Shown piece after piece: positions 8,491-15,986 of a DNA stretch of 64,000 nucleotides. Numbering within the stretch: the stretch's first letter is position 1; each line of letters starts with the position of its first letter. Origin of the DNA: DAOUAE01 sp034433795 (lineage in GTDB: Bacteria; Chloroflexota; UBA6077; FW602-bin22; DAOUAE01); NCBI GenBank assembly GCA_034433795.1, contig DAOUAE010000089.1, positions 1 through 64,000 on the forward strand, in the 5' to 3' direction. Made by a program: the position numbers and the translations under genes. A model generated the notes under the pieces. The model worked only from the letters and a program-made list of their open reading frames with translations, did no database searches and was not told the DNA's origin.

Positions 8491-9126
8491 ATGCCAAAAG
8501 TTGACGCGGCAACGCTGACGAATCTTGAGGAGCGCGTCGTCCACATCAACCGGGTGGCCAAGGTGGTCAAGGGCGGCCGCCGGTTCAGTTTCACGGCGGT
8601 CGTGGTGGTCGGCGACGGCGCCGGGCACGTCGGGGTCGGCATCGGCAAGGCCAACGAGGTGCCCGAGGCGATCCGCAAGGCCACCGAGGCGGCGCGCAAA
8701 CAGATGATCGAGGTGCCCCTGGTCGGCACCACCATCCCCCACGAGGTCATCGCCCGCTTCGGCGCGGCCGAGGTCCTGCTCAAACCCGCCGTCCCCGGCA
8801 CCGGGACGATCGCCGGCGGCGCCGTCCGGGCGGTCCTGGAGGCGGCCGGGGTGCGGGACGTCCTGACCAAGTCGCTGGGCAGCAACAACCCGATCAATGT
8901 GGCCCAGGCGACGCTCCTGGGCCTCAGCCAGCTCAAGTCGCCGGTCGTCGAGGCCGAGCGCCGTGGGAAGCCGGAGCTGGCCCGGATCGGCGAGGCCTGG
9001 GCCCGCCGGCCGGAGATGCTGCCCGACCGGCACGCCCCGACCGGCGGTCCGCGCCCGCCCCGGCGCGAGAGCCGGCGGACGACCCGGCCCGCGCCTCCGT
9101 CGGCGGAAGGGGAAGGAGGGGCCTGA
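8491..9126 (+). CDS. rpsE: 30S ribosomal protein S5 with C-terminal extension
   Basis: A 211-residue S5. The dsRNA-binding-like N-domain carries EERVVHINRVAKVVKGGRRFSFTAVVVVGDG; the second domain has AGGAVRAVLEAAGVRDVLTKSLGSNNPINV. The last 45 or so residues, rich in Arg/Pro and ending acidic, are an unconserved tail absent from the about 166-residue E. coli protein. ATG 8491 follows AGGAGGAGAG. S5 shapes the mRNA entry site and fidelity. Confidence 0.95.
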   Translation: MPKVDAATLTNLEERVVHINRVAKVVKGGRRFSFTAVVVVGDGAGHVGVGIGKANEVPEAIRKATEAARKQMIEVPLVGTTIPHEVIARFGAAEVLLKPAVPGTGTIAGGAVRAVLEAAGVRDVLTKSLGSNNPINVAQATLLGLSQLKSPVVEAERRGKPELARIGEAWARRPEMLPDRHAPTGGPRPPRRESRRTTRPAPPSAEGEGGA

Positions 9127-9131
9127 GCACG

Positions 9132-9320
9132 ATGGGGAAGCTGCGGATCACCTGGAAGAAATCGTTCATCGGCTACGCCGAACGCCAGCGCGCCACCATC
9201 CGCTCGCTGGGACTGCGCCGGCTCCACCAGACGGTGGAGCGGCCGGATACGCCGGCGGTGCGCGGGATGATCGCGCGGGTGCAGCACCTGGTTGAGGTCG
9301 AAGAGGTACCGGACCCATGA
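9132..9320 (+). CDS. rpmD: 50S ribosomal protein L30
   Basis: A 62-residue L30 with KLRITWKKSFIGYAERQRATIRSLGLRRLHQTVERPDTPAVRGMI. It is a single-domain 50S surface protein absent from some bacteria. The ATG at 9132 is 6 nt after the rpsE stop, and the stop TGA overlaps the rplO ATG (ATGA), suggesting coupled translation. Confidence 0.95.
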   Translation: MGKLRITWKKSFIGYAERQRATIRSLGLRRLHQTVERPDTPAVRGMIARVQHLVEVEEVPDP

Positions 9321-9772
9321 AACTGCACGAACTCTACCCTGCCCCGGGATCGCGCCACCGCAAGAAACGGGTCGGCCGTGGCATCGGCTCGGGCCACGGC
9401 ACCTACGCCACCCGCGGGATCAAGGGCCAGAAGGCCCGCTCCGGAGGCCAGATCCCGCCCTGGTTCGAAGGTGGCCAGACCCGTCTGGTCAAGCGCCTGC
9501 CGCACAAGCGCGGCTTCACCAACATCTTCCGCGTCGAGTACGCCGCCGTCAACGTCGAGCAGCTGGAGGCCCGCTTCCCGGCCGGAACGGTGGTCACCCC
9601 GGACCTGCTGCGGGAGACGGGCCTGGTCAAGAAACGACTGCCCATCAAGATCCTGGGCGACGGGGAGCTGACCAAGCCGCTGACGGTCCACGCCCACAAG
9701 TTCTCGGCCAGCGCCCGGGCCAAGATCGAGGCGGCCGGCGGGCGGGTCGTCGAGATCGGGCTGACGGGATAA
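9317..9772 (+). CDS. rplO: 50S ribosomal protein L15
   Basis: A 151-residue L15. The long N-terminal extension that threads into 23S rRNA shows KLHELYPAPGSRHRKKRVGRGIGSGHG and GFTNIFRVEYAAVNV; the C-terminal domain holds PIKILGDGELTKPLTVHAHKFSASA. It starts within the rpmD stop at 9317 and is 3 nt from secY. Confidence 0.96.
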   Translation: MKLHELYPAPGSRHRKKRVGRGIGSGHGTYATRGIKGQKARSGGQIPPWFEGGQTRLVKRLPHKRGFTNIFRVEYAAVNVEQLEARFPAGTVVTPDLLRETGLVKKRLPIKILGDGELTKPLTVHAHKFSASARAKIEAAGGRVVEIGLTG

Positions 9773-9775
9773 GCG

Positions 9776-11053
9776 ATGTTCGACGCCCTGCTCAACGCCT
9801 TCCGGCTGCCCGACCTGCGGCGGAAGATGATCTTCACCCTGGTGATGCTGGTCATCTTCCGCTTCATCGCCCACATCCCGGTCCCCGGCGTGGACCTCAT
9901 CGCCCTGGAGCGGCTCTTCCAGACGAACCAGCTTCTGGGGTTGCTCGATCTCTTCTCCGGCGGGGCGATGACGACCTTCTCGGTGGCGGCGATGGGGGTC
10001 TATCCCTACGTCACCGCCACCATTATCATGCAGCTGCTCATCCCCCTGATCCCGCAGCTCGAAGAGCTGGCCAAGGAGGGCGAGGCCGGACGGGCGGTCA
10101 TCAACCGCTACACCCACCTGCTGACCGTGCCGCTGGCGGCCCTGCAGGCCTACGGCACCGGGGTGCTGCTGCAGAGCCAGGGGATCCTGCACAACTTCGG
10201 CCTCTGGGGCGAGGCCCTGCTGCCGACCATCGCCATCGTCCTCTCGATGACCGCCGGGACGCTGCTGCTGGTCTGGCTGGGTGAACTCATCACCGAGGGA
10301 GGCATCGGCAACGGCATCTCGCTCATCATCTTCGGCGGGATCGTGGCCCGGCTGCCGCAGATCGTCGGCCAGTCGCTCTTCGGCACCGGCAACCTTCTGG
10401 CTTTCCTGGTCTTCGCCGCGCTGGGGGTGCTGACGGTGGCGGCGATCGTGACGGTCCAGGAGGCGCAGCGGCGGATTCCGGTCCAGTACGCCCGGCGGGT
10501 GCGGGGGAGCCGGATCTACGGAGGCGGCACGACCCACATCCCACTGCGGGTCAACTCGGCCGGCATGATCCCGCTCATCTTCGCGATGTCGATCATGCTC
10601 TTTCCGGGAACGGTGGCCAGTTACTTCCTGAGCGTGCCCGGCTTTATCGGCGCGGTCGCCAACTTCGTGTACCACCTGTTCAACAGCAGCGGACCGCTCT
10701 ACTGGGCCCTCTATTTCCTGCTGGTGGTGGGCTTCACGTTCTTCTACACGCTGGTGATCTTCCAGCAGCAGAACCTGGCCGAAAACCTGCAGCGCTACGG
10801 CGGCTTTATCCCCGGCATCCGGCCCGGCCGCCCGACCCAGGAGTACCTGACGCGGGTGCTGCTGCGGATCACCTGGCTGGGAGCGGTCTTCCTGGGCATC
10901 GTGGCGGTGCTGCCGTTCTTCGTCCAGGGGCTCGGCCCCTCGCTCATCCTGTCCAGCACCGGGTTGCTCATCGTGGTCGGGGTGGTGCTGGACACGATGA
11001 AACAGCTTGAGGCGCAGCTGCTGATGCGCCACTACGAGGGCTTTATCAAGTAG
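9776..11053 (+). CDS. secY: Protein translocase subunit SecY
   Basis: A 425-residue SecY with about ten membrane helices, forming the protein-conducting channel with SecE and SecG. Signatures include FIAHIPVPGVD, the TM2/plug region LDLFSGGAMTTFSVAAMGVYPYVTATIIMQLL, the cytosolic QEAQRRIPVQYARR loop and NLQRYGGFIPGIRPG near the C-terminus. It lies 3 nt after rplO, its standard spc-operon place. An 85-nt gap with no recognisable signal follows before adk. Confidence 0.97.
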   Translation: MFDALLNAFRLPDLRRKMIFTLVMLVIFRFIAHIPVPGVDLIALERLFQTNQLLGLLDLFSGGAMTTFSVAAMGVYPYVTATIIMQLLIPLIPQLEELAKEGEAGRAVINRYTHLLTVPLAALQAYGTGVLLQSQGILHNFGLWGEALLPTIAIVLSMTAGTLLLVWLGELITEGGIGNGISLIIFGGIVARLPQIVGQSLFGTGNLLAFLVFAALGVLTVAAIVTVQEAQRRIPVQYARRVRGSRIYGGGTTHIPLRVNSAGMIPLIFAMSIMLFPGTVASYFLSVPGFIGAVANFVYHLFNSSGPLYWALYFLLVVGFTFFYTLVIFQQQNLAENLQRYGGFIPGIRPGRPTQEYLTRVLLRITWLGAVFLGIVAVLPFFVQGLGPSLILSSTGLLIVVGVVLDTMKQLEAQLLMRHYEGFIK

Positions 11054-11138
11054 GTGAACCCGGAGACGGCGGGCGCGCGGGGCGCGGCGTCCGCCGAGAC
11101 GGTCAACGGCGACTTCGGGCGCCAAAGGAGGCGACGCA

Positions 11139-11831
11139 GTGATCATTGTCCTGCTCGGGCCACCAGGCGCCGGGAAGGGGACCCAGGCCTCGCTCCTCTC
11201 CCGCCGTCTGGGGCTGCCACATCTCGCCACCGGCGATCTCCTCCGGGAGGCGATCGCCCAGGGGACGCCTCTGGGAGAGGAGGTCCGGCCCTATGTGGAG
11301 AGCGGGCGTCTGGTGCCGGACCCCCTGATGGTCGCGCTGGTGCGGGAACGACTGATGACGCCGGCCGGCAGTGGGGGGGCGATTCTGGACGGTTTTCCGC
11401 GGACGCGCGATCAGGCCGTGGCGCTGGACCAGGTGCTGGCCGCGCAGGGGCGACAGGTGGAGGCCGCCGTGTATCTGGAGGTCCCGGCGCCGGTCCTGCT
11501 CCAGCGGCTCTCCGCCCGCTGGGTCTGCCCGCACTGCCGGGCGACCTACAACACGGTCTCGGCGGCTCCCCGCCTGGCGGGGGTCTGCGACCGCTGCGGA
11601 GCGAGCCTGATCCAGCGGGCCGACGACCGGCCGGAGGTGGTGCAGCGACGTTTGGAGGTCTACCGTCAGGAGACCGCCCCGCTCATCGCCTACTACCAGA
11701 CGGCCGGCCGGCTGCGGTCGGTCGACGGGACGGGCCCGGTGACCGTGGTGCTGGAGAGGGTGCTGGCCGCCTTGGGACGAACACCGGTATCAGGACAGGT
11801 CCATGGCGATCGTTATCAAGTCTCCGGCTGA
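11139..11831 (+). CDS. adk: Adenylate kinase, zinc-LID type
   Basis: A 230-residue adenylate kinase (ATP + AMP to 2 ADP). The P-loop GPPGAGKGT is at residues 7-15, the AMP-binding site includes HLATGDLLR and GFPRTRDQA, and the LID carries CPHC (about 129-132) and CDRCG, giving four zinc-binding cysteines as in Gram-positive and thermophile enzymes. GTG 11139 is chosen because AAAGGAGGCG precedes it. The 3' end overlaps map by 29 nt. Confidence 0.97.
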   Translation: MIIVLLGPPGAGKGTQASLLSRRLGLPHLATGDLLREAIAQGTPLGEEVRPYVESGRLVPDPLMVALVRERLMTPAGSGGAILDGFPRTRDQAVALDQVLAAQGRQVEAAVYLEVPAPVLLQRLSARWVCPHCRATYNTVSAAPRLAGVCDRCGASLIQRADDRPEVVQRRLEVYRQETAPLIAYYQTAGRLRSVDGTGPVTVVLERVLAALGRTPVSGQVHGDRYQVSG

Positions 11832-12555
11832 GATCCGCGTGATGCGCGAGGCGGGCCGGATTGTGGCCCGGGTGCTCGACGCGCTGCAGGAGCGGATCCG
11901 GCCGGGCTTGAGCACCGCCGAACTGGACCGGGTCGCCGAGGAGGTCTGCACCCGTCTGGGGGGGATTCCCGCCTTCAAGGGGTACGGTGGCTTTCCGGCC
12001 TCGCTCTGTGTTTCAATTAATCATGAGGTCGTCCACGGAATCCCCAGTCCGCACCGGTTCCTCGAAGAGGGCGACATCGTCAGCCTGGACTTCGGCGCGA
12101 TCTACCGGGGGTTCCACGGCGATGCGGCCGTCACCGTGGCCGTGGGTCAGCCGAGTCCGGCGGCGGCCAACCTCATCGCCGTGACCCGGGAGGCGCTGGC
12201 CCGGGCGATCGCCCAGTGTGTCGAGGGGAAGCGGATCGGCGATATCGGCTGGGCCATCCAGTCGTACGTCGAATCCCGCAAACTGTACGTGGTCCGGCAG
12301 TACGTGGGCCACGGCATCGGCCGGCAGCTGCACGAAGACCCCCAGGTGCCCAACTTCGGGGTGCCCGGGCGGGGGATTCGCCTGCGCCGGGGCTTCACGC
12401 TGGCCATCGAGCCGATGGTCAACATCGGCACCGACCGCACGGTGGTGGCCGAGGACGGCTGGACGGTTCTGACCGAAGACGGCAGCCTCTCAGCCCACTT
12501 TGAGCACACGGTGGCCATCACCCCGGACGGCCCGGAGGTGCTGACATTGCCCTGA
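11803..12555 (+). CDS. map: Methionine aminopeptidase, type I
   Basis: A 250-residue type Ia methionine aminopeptidase that removes the initiator Met. Metal ligands appear in the order D (VSLDFGAIYRGFHGDA), second D in that same block, H (YVGHGIGRQLHEDP), E (TLAIEPM) and E (SAHFEHTVAI); CVSINHEVVHGIP carries the substrate His. There is no N-terminal zinc-finger extension. ATG 11803 lies inside the end of adk. Confidence 0.97.
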   Translation: MAIVIKSPAEIRVMREAGRIVARVLDALQERIRPGLSTAELDRVAEEVCTRLGGIPAFKGYGGFPASLCVSINHEVVHGIPSPHRFLEEGDIVSLDFGAIYRGFHGDAAVTVAVGQPSPAAANLIAVTREALARAIAQCVEGKRIGDIGWAIQSYVESRKLYVVRQYVGHGIGRQLHEDPQVPNFGVPGRGIRLRRGFTLAIEPMVNIGTDRTVVAEDGWTVLTEDGSLSAHFEHTVAITPDGPEVLTLP

Positions 12556-12597
12556 GCGCCGGAGACGGCCCGCTGACCCGAGGAAGGAGGGGCTGGG

Positions 12598-12819
12598 ATG
12601 CCACGCGGTGAAGCGATCGAGGTCGAGGGCCGGGTCATTGAGGCCCTGCCCAACGCGATGTTCCGGGTCGAACTGGATACCGGACACAAGGTGCTGGCCC
12701 ATATCTCGGGCCGGCTGCGGCAGCATTTCATCAAGATCCTGCCCGGCGACCGGGTCAAGGTCGAACTCTCCCCCTACGACCTGACCCGCGGGCGGATTGT
12801 CTACCGTCTCAAGGGCTGA
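12598..12819 (+). CDS. infA: Translation initiation factor IF-1
   Basis: A 73-residue IF-1, a single OB fold covering the ribosomal A site during initiation. Markers are EAIEVEGRVIEALPNAMFRVELD and HISGRLRQHFIKILPGDRVKVELSPYDLTRGRI. ATG 12598 has GGAAGGAGGGGCTGGG upstream. The infA-rpmJ gap carries a separate promoter. Confidence 0.97.
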   Translation: MPRGEAIEVEGRVIEALPNAMFRVELDTGHKVLAHISGRLRQHFIKILPGDRVKVELSPYDLTRGRIVYRLKG

Positions 12820-12823
12820 GCCC

Positions 12824-12852
12824 TTGACGGGACGGCGTTGATTTCGTAAAAT
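12824..12852 (+). promoter_or_regulatory. Sigma70-like promoter for rpmJ and the alpha-operon genes
   Basis: TTGACG (12824-12829) and TAAAAT (12847-12852) are 17 nt apart, each a 5/6 match to consensus. The predicted start is near 12859, about 34 nt before the rpmJ ATG. It would drive rpmJ-rpsM-rpsK-rpsD-rpoA-rplQ independently of the upstream genes. Confidence 0.75.
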
Positions 12853-12859
12853 AACTGTT

Positions 12860-12879
12860 TGGTCGCCGCTGCGCGACCA
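12860..12879 (+). promoter_or_regulatory. Leader hairpin before rpmJ
   Basis: TGGTCGC (12860-12866) pairs with GCGACCA (12873-12879) around a 6-nt loop. It would be at the very 5' end of the transcript from the 12824-12852 promoter and just before the rpmJ ribosome-binding site. A role as an r-protein target site is inference. Confidence 0.45.
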
Positions 12880-12892
12880 GGGAGTCGTGGTC

Positions 12893-13006
12893 ATGAAGGT
12901 TCAGGCTTCGGTCAAGCGGCGCTGTGAGAAGTGCAAGATCGTGCGGCGTCACGGGGTGGTCTACGTGATCTGCCCCAACCCGAAACACAAGCAGCGCCAG
13001 GGCTAA
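12893..13006 (+). CDS. rpmJ: 50S ribosomal protein L36
   Basis: A 37-residue L36, opening KVQASVKRRCEKCKIVRRHG. The zinc ligands C11, C14, C27 and H32 are all present, so it is the zinc-binding (C+) form. The ATG at 12893 is preceded by CAGGGAGTCG. It is the first gene behind the internal promoter and lies 12 nt before rpsM, the normal position. Confidence 0.96.
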   Translation: MKVQASVKRRCEKCKIVRRHGVVYVICPNPKHKQRQG

Positions 13007-13018
13007 AGGAGGGAGCCG

Positions 13019-13399
13019 GTGGCACGGATTGCCGGTGTTGACATTCCCCGGGACAAACCGGTGGCGATCAGCCTGCGGTACATTTACGGGATCGGCCCCA
13101 CTCTGGCGATGAAGATCTGCATGCAGACCGGGATCAACCCCGCGACGCGGGTGCGCGATCTGACCGAGGATGAGATCGCCCGTCTGCGGGACCTGATCGA
13201 CCGCGAGTACAAGGTCGAGGGCGATCTCCGCCGCGAGGTGCAGCTGAACATCAAGCGGCTGATGGAGATCGGCTGCTACCGGGGGCTGCGGCACCGTCGG
13301 GGGCTGCCGGTCCGCGGGCAGCGGACCCGGACCAACGCCCGGACCCGCAAGGGACCGCGGAAGACGGTGGCCGGCAAGAAGCGGGCGACCAAGAAGTAA
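13019..13399 (+). CDS. rpsM: 30S ribosomal protein S13
   Basis: A 126-residue S13: ARIAGVDIPRDKPVAISLRYIYGIG at the start and RGLRHRRGLPVRGQRTRTNARTRKGPRKTV at the C-terminus, which reaches the P-site tRNA. GTG 13019 is the start because AAAGGAGGGAGCC precedes it at ideal distance. It pairs with S19 in the 30S head. Confidence 0.97.
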   Translation: MARIAGVDIPRDKPVAISLRYIYGIGPTLAMKICMQTGINPATRVRDLTEDEIARLRDLIDREYKVEGDLRREVQLNIKRLMEIGCYRGLRHRRGLPVRGQRTRTNARTRKGPRKTVAGKKRATKK

Positions 13400-13420
13400 C
13401 AAGCCGGGTGAGGGGAGACG

Positions 13421-13816
13421 ATGCCGGAGCAGAAGCGTCCGACGCGGGGGCGCCGCCGGGAGCGCAAGCAGGTTCCCCGCGGGCGAGCCTACATCCATTC
13501 GACGTTCAACAACACCATCGTGACGATCACCGACCCGAGCGGCAATGTGCTGGCCTGGAGCAGCGCCGGGGCGGCCGGGTTCAAGGGGTCGCGCAAGAGC
13601 ACGCCCTACGCCGCCGGTATGGCGGCGGAGACGGCGGCCCGCAAGGCCATGGAGCACGGCGTCCGCCAGGTGGATGTCTTCGTCAAGGGCCCGGGCTCGG
13701 GCCGCGAGGCGGCCATCCGCTCGCTGCAGGCCGCCGGCCTGCTCATCAACTCGATCACCGACATCACGCCGATCCCCCACAACGGGTGTCGGCCGCCCAA
13801 GCGCCGCCGGGTCTAA
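13421..13816 (+). CDS. rpsK: 30S ribosomal protein S11
   Basis: A 131-residue S11 with AYIHSTFNNTIVTITDPSGNVLAWSS and the C-terminal TPIPHNGCRPPKRRRV, near the mRNA exit. ATG 13421 follows GTGAGGGGAGACG. It sits between rpsM and rpsD as in other bacterial alpha operons. Confidence 0.97.
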   Translation: MPEQKRPTRGRRRERKQVPRGRAYIHSTFNNTIVTITDPSGNVLAWSSAGAAGFKGSRKSTPYAAGMAAETAARKAMEHGVRQVDVFVKGPGSGREAAIRSLQAAGLLINSITDITPIPHNGCRPPKRRRV

Positions 13817-13825
13817 GGAGGCTGT

Positions 13826-14452
13826 ATGGGACGTTACACCGGCCCTGTCTGCAAGATCTGCCGTCGCGAGGGCCTCAAGCTCTTCCTCAAAGGCGACCGG
13901 TGCTTCACCCCGAAGTGCGCGGTTGAGCGGCGGCCGTATCCGCCGGGTCAGCACCAGCAGCGCCGGCGCAAGATGTCGGACTACGGCCTGCAGCTGCGCG
14001 AGAAGCAGAAACTGAAGTTCATCTACGGGATCCTGGAGCGCCAGTTCCGCCGACACTTCGAGGAGGCGGCCCGACGCCCCGGACCGACCGGTGAGAACCT
14101 GCTGACCATTCTGGAGAGCCGGCTGGACAACGTCGTCTACCGCATGGGCTTCGCCGACTCCCGTCGCCAGGCCCGCCAGCTGGTGCGGCACGGCCACTTC
14201 GAGGTCAACGGCCGCAAGGTCGATATCCCCTCCTACCTGGTCGAGCCGGGCACGGTGATCGCCGTACGGGAACGCAGCCGCAACCTGGAGCACTTCCAGG
14301 TGGCGATGCAGGAACTGAGCCGCAAGCAGATCCCGAGTTGGGTGAGTGTGGACCCGACGACAATGACTGGCCGGGTGCTGCGCCTGCCCAGCCGGGACGA
14401 GATCGATACCACCATCAACGAGCAACTCATCGTCGAGTTCTACTCGCGCTAA
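13826..14452 (+). CDS. rpsD: 30S ribosomal protein S4, zinc type
   Basis: A 208-residue S4. The N-terminal cysteines C9, C12, C26 and C31 form a zinc site; the middle shows KMSDYGLQLREKQKLKFIYGILERQF; the S4 RNA-binding domain has SRLDNVVYRMGFADSRRQARQLVRHGHFEVNG. It is a primary 16S rRNA binder and in E. coli represses the alpha operon. ATG 13826 follows TAAGGAGGCTGT. Confidence 0.97.
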   Translation: MGRYTGPVCKICRREGLKLFLKGDRCFTPKCAVERRPYPPGQHQQRRRKMSDYGLQLREKQKLKFIYGILERQFRRHFEEAARRPGPTGENLLTILESRLDNVVYRMGFADSRRQARQLVRHGHFEVNGRKVDIPSYLVEPGTVIAVRERSRNLEHFQVAMQELSRKQIPSWVSVDPTTMTGRVLRLPSRDEIDTTINEQLIVEFYSR

Positions 14453-14479
14453 GCGGCGGGTTGGAAGGTCGCGGCCCGG

Positions 14480-14497
14480 GCTGGCCCCACGGCCAGC
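14480..14497 (+). promoter_or_regulatory. Hairpin in the rpsD-rpoA gap
   Basis: GCTGGCC (14480-14486) pairs with GGCCAGC (14491-14497) around CCAC, followed 13 nt later by the AAGGAGG of rpoA. It lacks a T-run. It could modulate rpoA translation or protect mRNA ends; this is unproven. Confidence 0.4.
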
Positions 14498-14526
14498 GGG
14501 TGTGCGCCGAAGGAGGCGATTAAGCG

Positions 14527-15570
14527 TTGATCGAGGAGATGCTGCCCAAGATCGAAGGTGGCGAGGTCGAAGCCAACCACGGGCGCTACACCATCGCCCC
14601 GTTGGAGCCGGGCTTCGGCACGACGATCGGGAACGCGCTGCGGCGGGTGCTGCTGGCGGCCCTGCCCGGCGCGGCCATCACGTCGATTAAAATCGACGGG
14701 ATCTACCATGAGTTCTCGCCGATCCCGCACGTGCGCGAGGATACGACCGAACTCATCCTGAACATCAAGCAGATCCGCCTGCGCTCGTTCGCCGACCGAC
14801 CGGTGACGCTGCGCCTGGAGGCGAGCGGCGTTGGCGAGGTGACTGCCGCCGACATCATCACCCCGGCGGAGGTCGAGATCGTCAACCCGTGGCAGCACAT
14901 CGCCACGCTCGACGCGCCGGAGGCGCGTCTGTCGATGGAGATGACGGTCGAGCGGGGCAAGGGCTACGTGCCGGCGGACCAGCGCGAGGGCCTGCCCATC
15001 GGCGAGATCCCGGTGGACGCCATCTACACACCGGTGCGGAAGGTCAATTTCACGGTCGAGCCGATGCGGGTCGGCGAGGTCAGTGACTACGAGCGGCTGA
15101 CGCTCGATATCTGGACCGATGGCACAATCACGCCGGACGAGGCGCTGGCCCAGAGCGCCCAGATCCTCATCCGGCACTTCTCCCTGATCCTGGAGGCGGC
15201 TGGCAAGCCGGCCGGCCAGCTGGTCAACCCGACGGCCAGCGCCCCCGCCATCCCGGCCAAGGTCTACGACATGCCGATCGAGGACCTGGACCTGTCGGTC
15301 CGGGCCTACAACTGCCTCAAGCGGGCCGGCATCACCAAGGTCGGGCAGATTCTGGAGATGACCGAGGAGGATCTGCTGGGCGTGCGGAACTTCGGGCGCA
15401 AGTCGCTCGATGAGCTGCGCGAGCGACTGGCCGAGCGTGGGCTGCTGGAGCACTCGCGGCTGGCGCCGGCCCAGCCGGTCAGTGTGGGGGCCGCCGACGA
15501 GGAGTTCGAGGGCACCGACCCCTACGAGGACTACGACGAAGACGAGGACGACGAAGACGAGGAACGGTGA
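14527..15570 (+). CDS. rpoA: RNA polymerase alpha subunit
   Basis: A 347-residue alpha subunit. The N-terminal assembly domain has YTIAPLEPGFGTTIGNALRRVLLAALPG and the C-terminal domain has EDLDLSVRAYNCLKRAGITKVGQIL with RNFGRKSLDELRERLAERGL. The last 20 or so residues are an unusual Asp/Glu run. The start is taken as TTG 14527, about 10 nt after AAGGAGG; ATG 14539 is an alternative but has no well-placed ribosome-binding site. Confidence 0.95.
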   Translation: MIEEMLPKIEGGEVEANHGRYTIAPLEPGFGTTIGNALRRVLLAALPGAAITSIKIDGIYHEFSPIPHVREDTTELILNIKQIRLRSFADRPVTLRLEASGVGEVTAADIITPAEVEIVNPWQHIATLDAPEARLSMEMTVERGKGYVPADQREGLPIGEIPVDAIYTPVRKVNFTVEPMRVGEVSDYERLTLDIWTDGTITPDEALAQSAQILIRHFSLILEAAGKPAGQLVNPTASAPAIPAKVYDMPIEDLDLSVRAYNCLKRAGITKVGQILEMTEEDLLGVRNFGRKSLDELRERLAERGLLEHSRLAPAQPVSVGAADEEFEGTDPYEDYDEDEDDEDEER

Positions 15571-15572
15571 GA

Positions 15573-15594
15573 GGGTCGGCCTTCCGGCCGACCC
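15573..15594 (+). promoter_or_regulatory. Hairpin between rpoA and rplQ
   Basis: A perfect 9-bp stem, GGGTCGGCC (15573-15581) with GGCCGACCC (15586-15594), closed by a TTCC loop and starting 3 nt after the rpoA stop. No T-run follows, so termination would be inefficient; attenuation or RNA processing are possible. Confidence 0.55.
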
Positions 15595-15617
15595 CGGCCG
15601 CCGGAGGATGAGACGGC

Positions 15618-15971
15618 ATGCGGCATCGGAAGGGCTATAAGAAACTCGGGCGCCCGACCGGGCCCCGGTTGCTGATGCTGCGCAACCTGGCCAAGGCGCT
15701 CATCACCTATGAGAAGATCCGGACGACCGAGGCCCGGGCCAAGGCCCTGCGGCCGGTGGTGGAGAAGATCATCACCCTGGGCAAGAAGGGGACGCTGCAC
15801 CACCGCCGGCTGGCCATCGCCCGCCTGGGCGACCCGAAAGTCGTCGCCAAAGTCTTCGACGAACTGGCGGTCCGCTACGCCGACCGGCCGGGAGGGTACA
15901 CGCGGATCACAAAGCTGGGGCCGCGCCTGGGCGACGGCGCGCCGATGGCCCTGATCGAACTGGTCGAATGA
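15618..15971 (+). CDS. rplQ: 50S ribosomal protein L17
   Basis: A 117-residue L17 with RHRKGYKKLGRPTGPRLLMLRNLAKALITYEKIRTTEARAKALRP and the C-terminal PGGYTRITKLGPRLGDGAPMALIELVE. It sits near the tunnel exit. ATG 15618 has GGAGGATGAGACGG upstream. It follows rpoA by 47 nt. Confidence 0.97.
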   Translation: MRHRKGYKKLGRPTGPRLLMLRNLAKALITYEKIRTTEARAKALRPVVEKIITLGKKGTLHHRRLAIARLGDPKVVAKVFDELAVRYADRPGGYTRITKLGPRLGDGAPMALIELVE

Positions 15972-15986
15972 GGCACGCCCAGGGCG

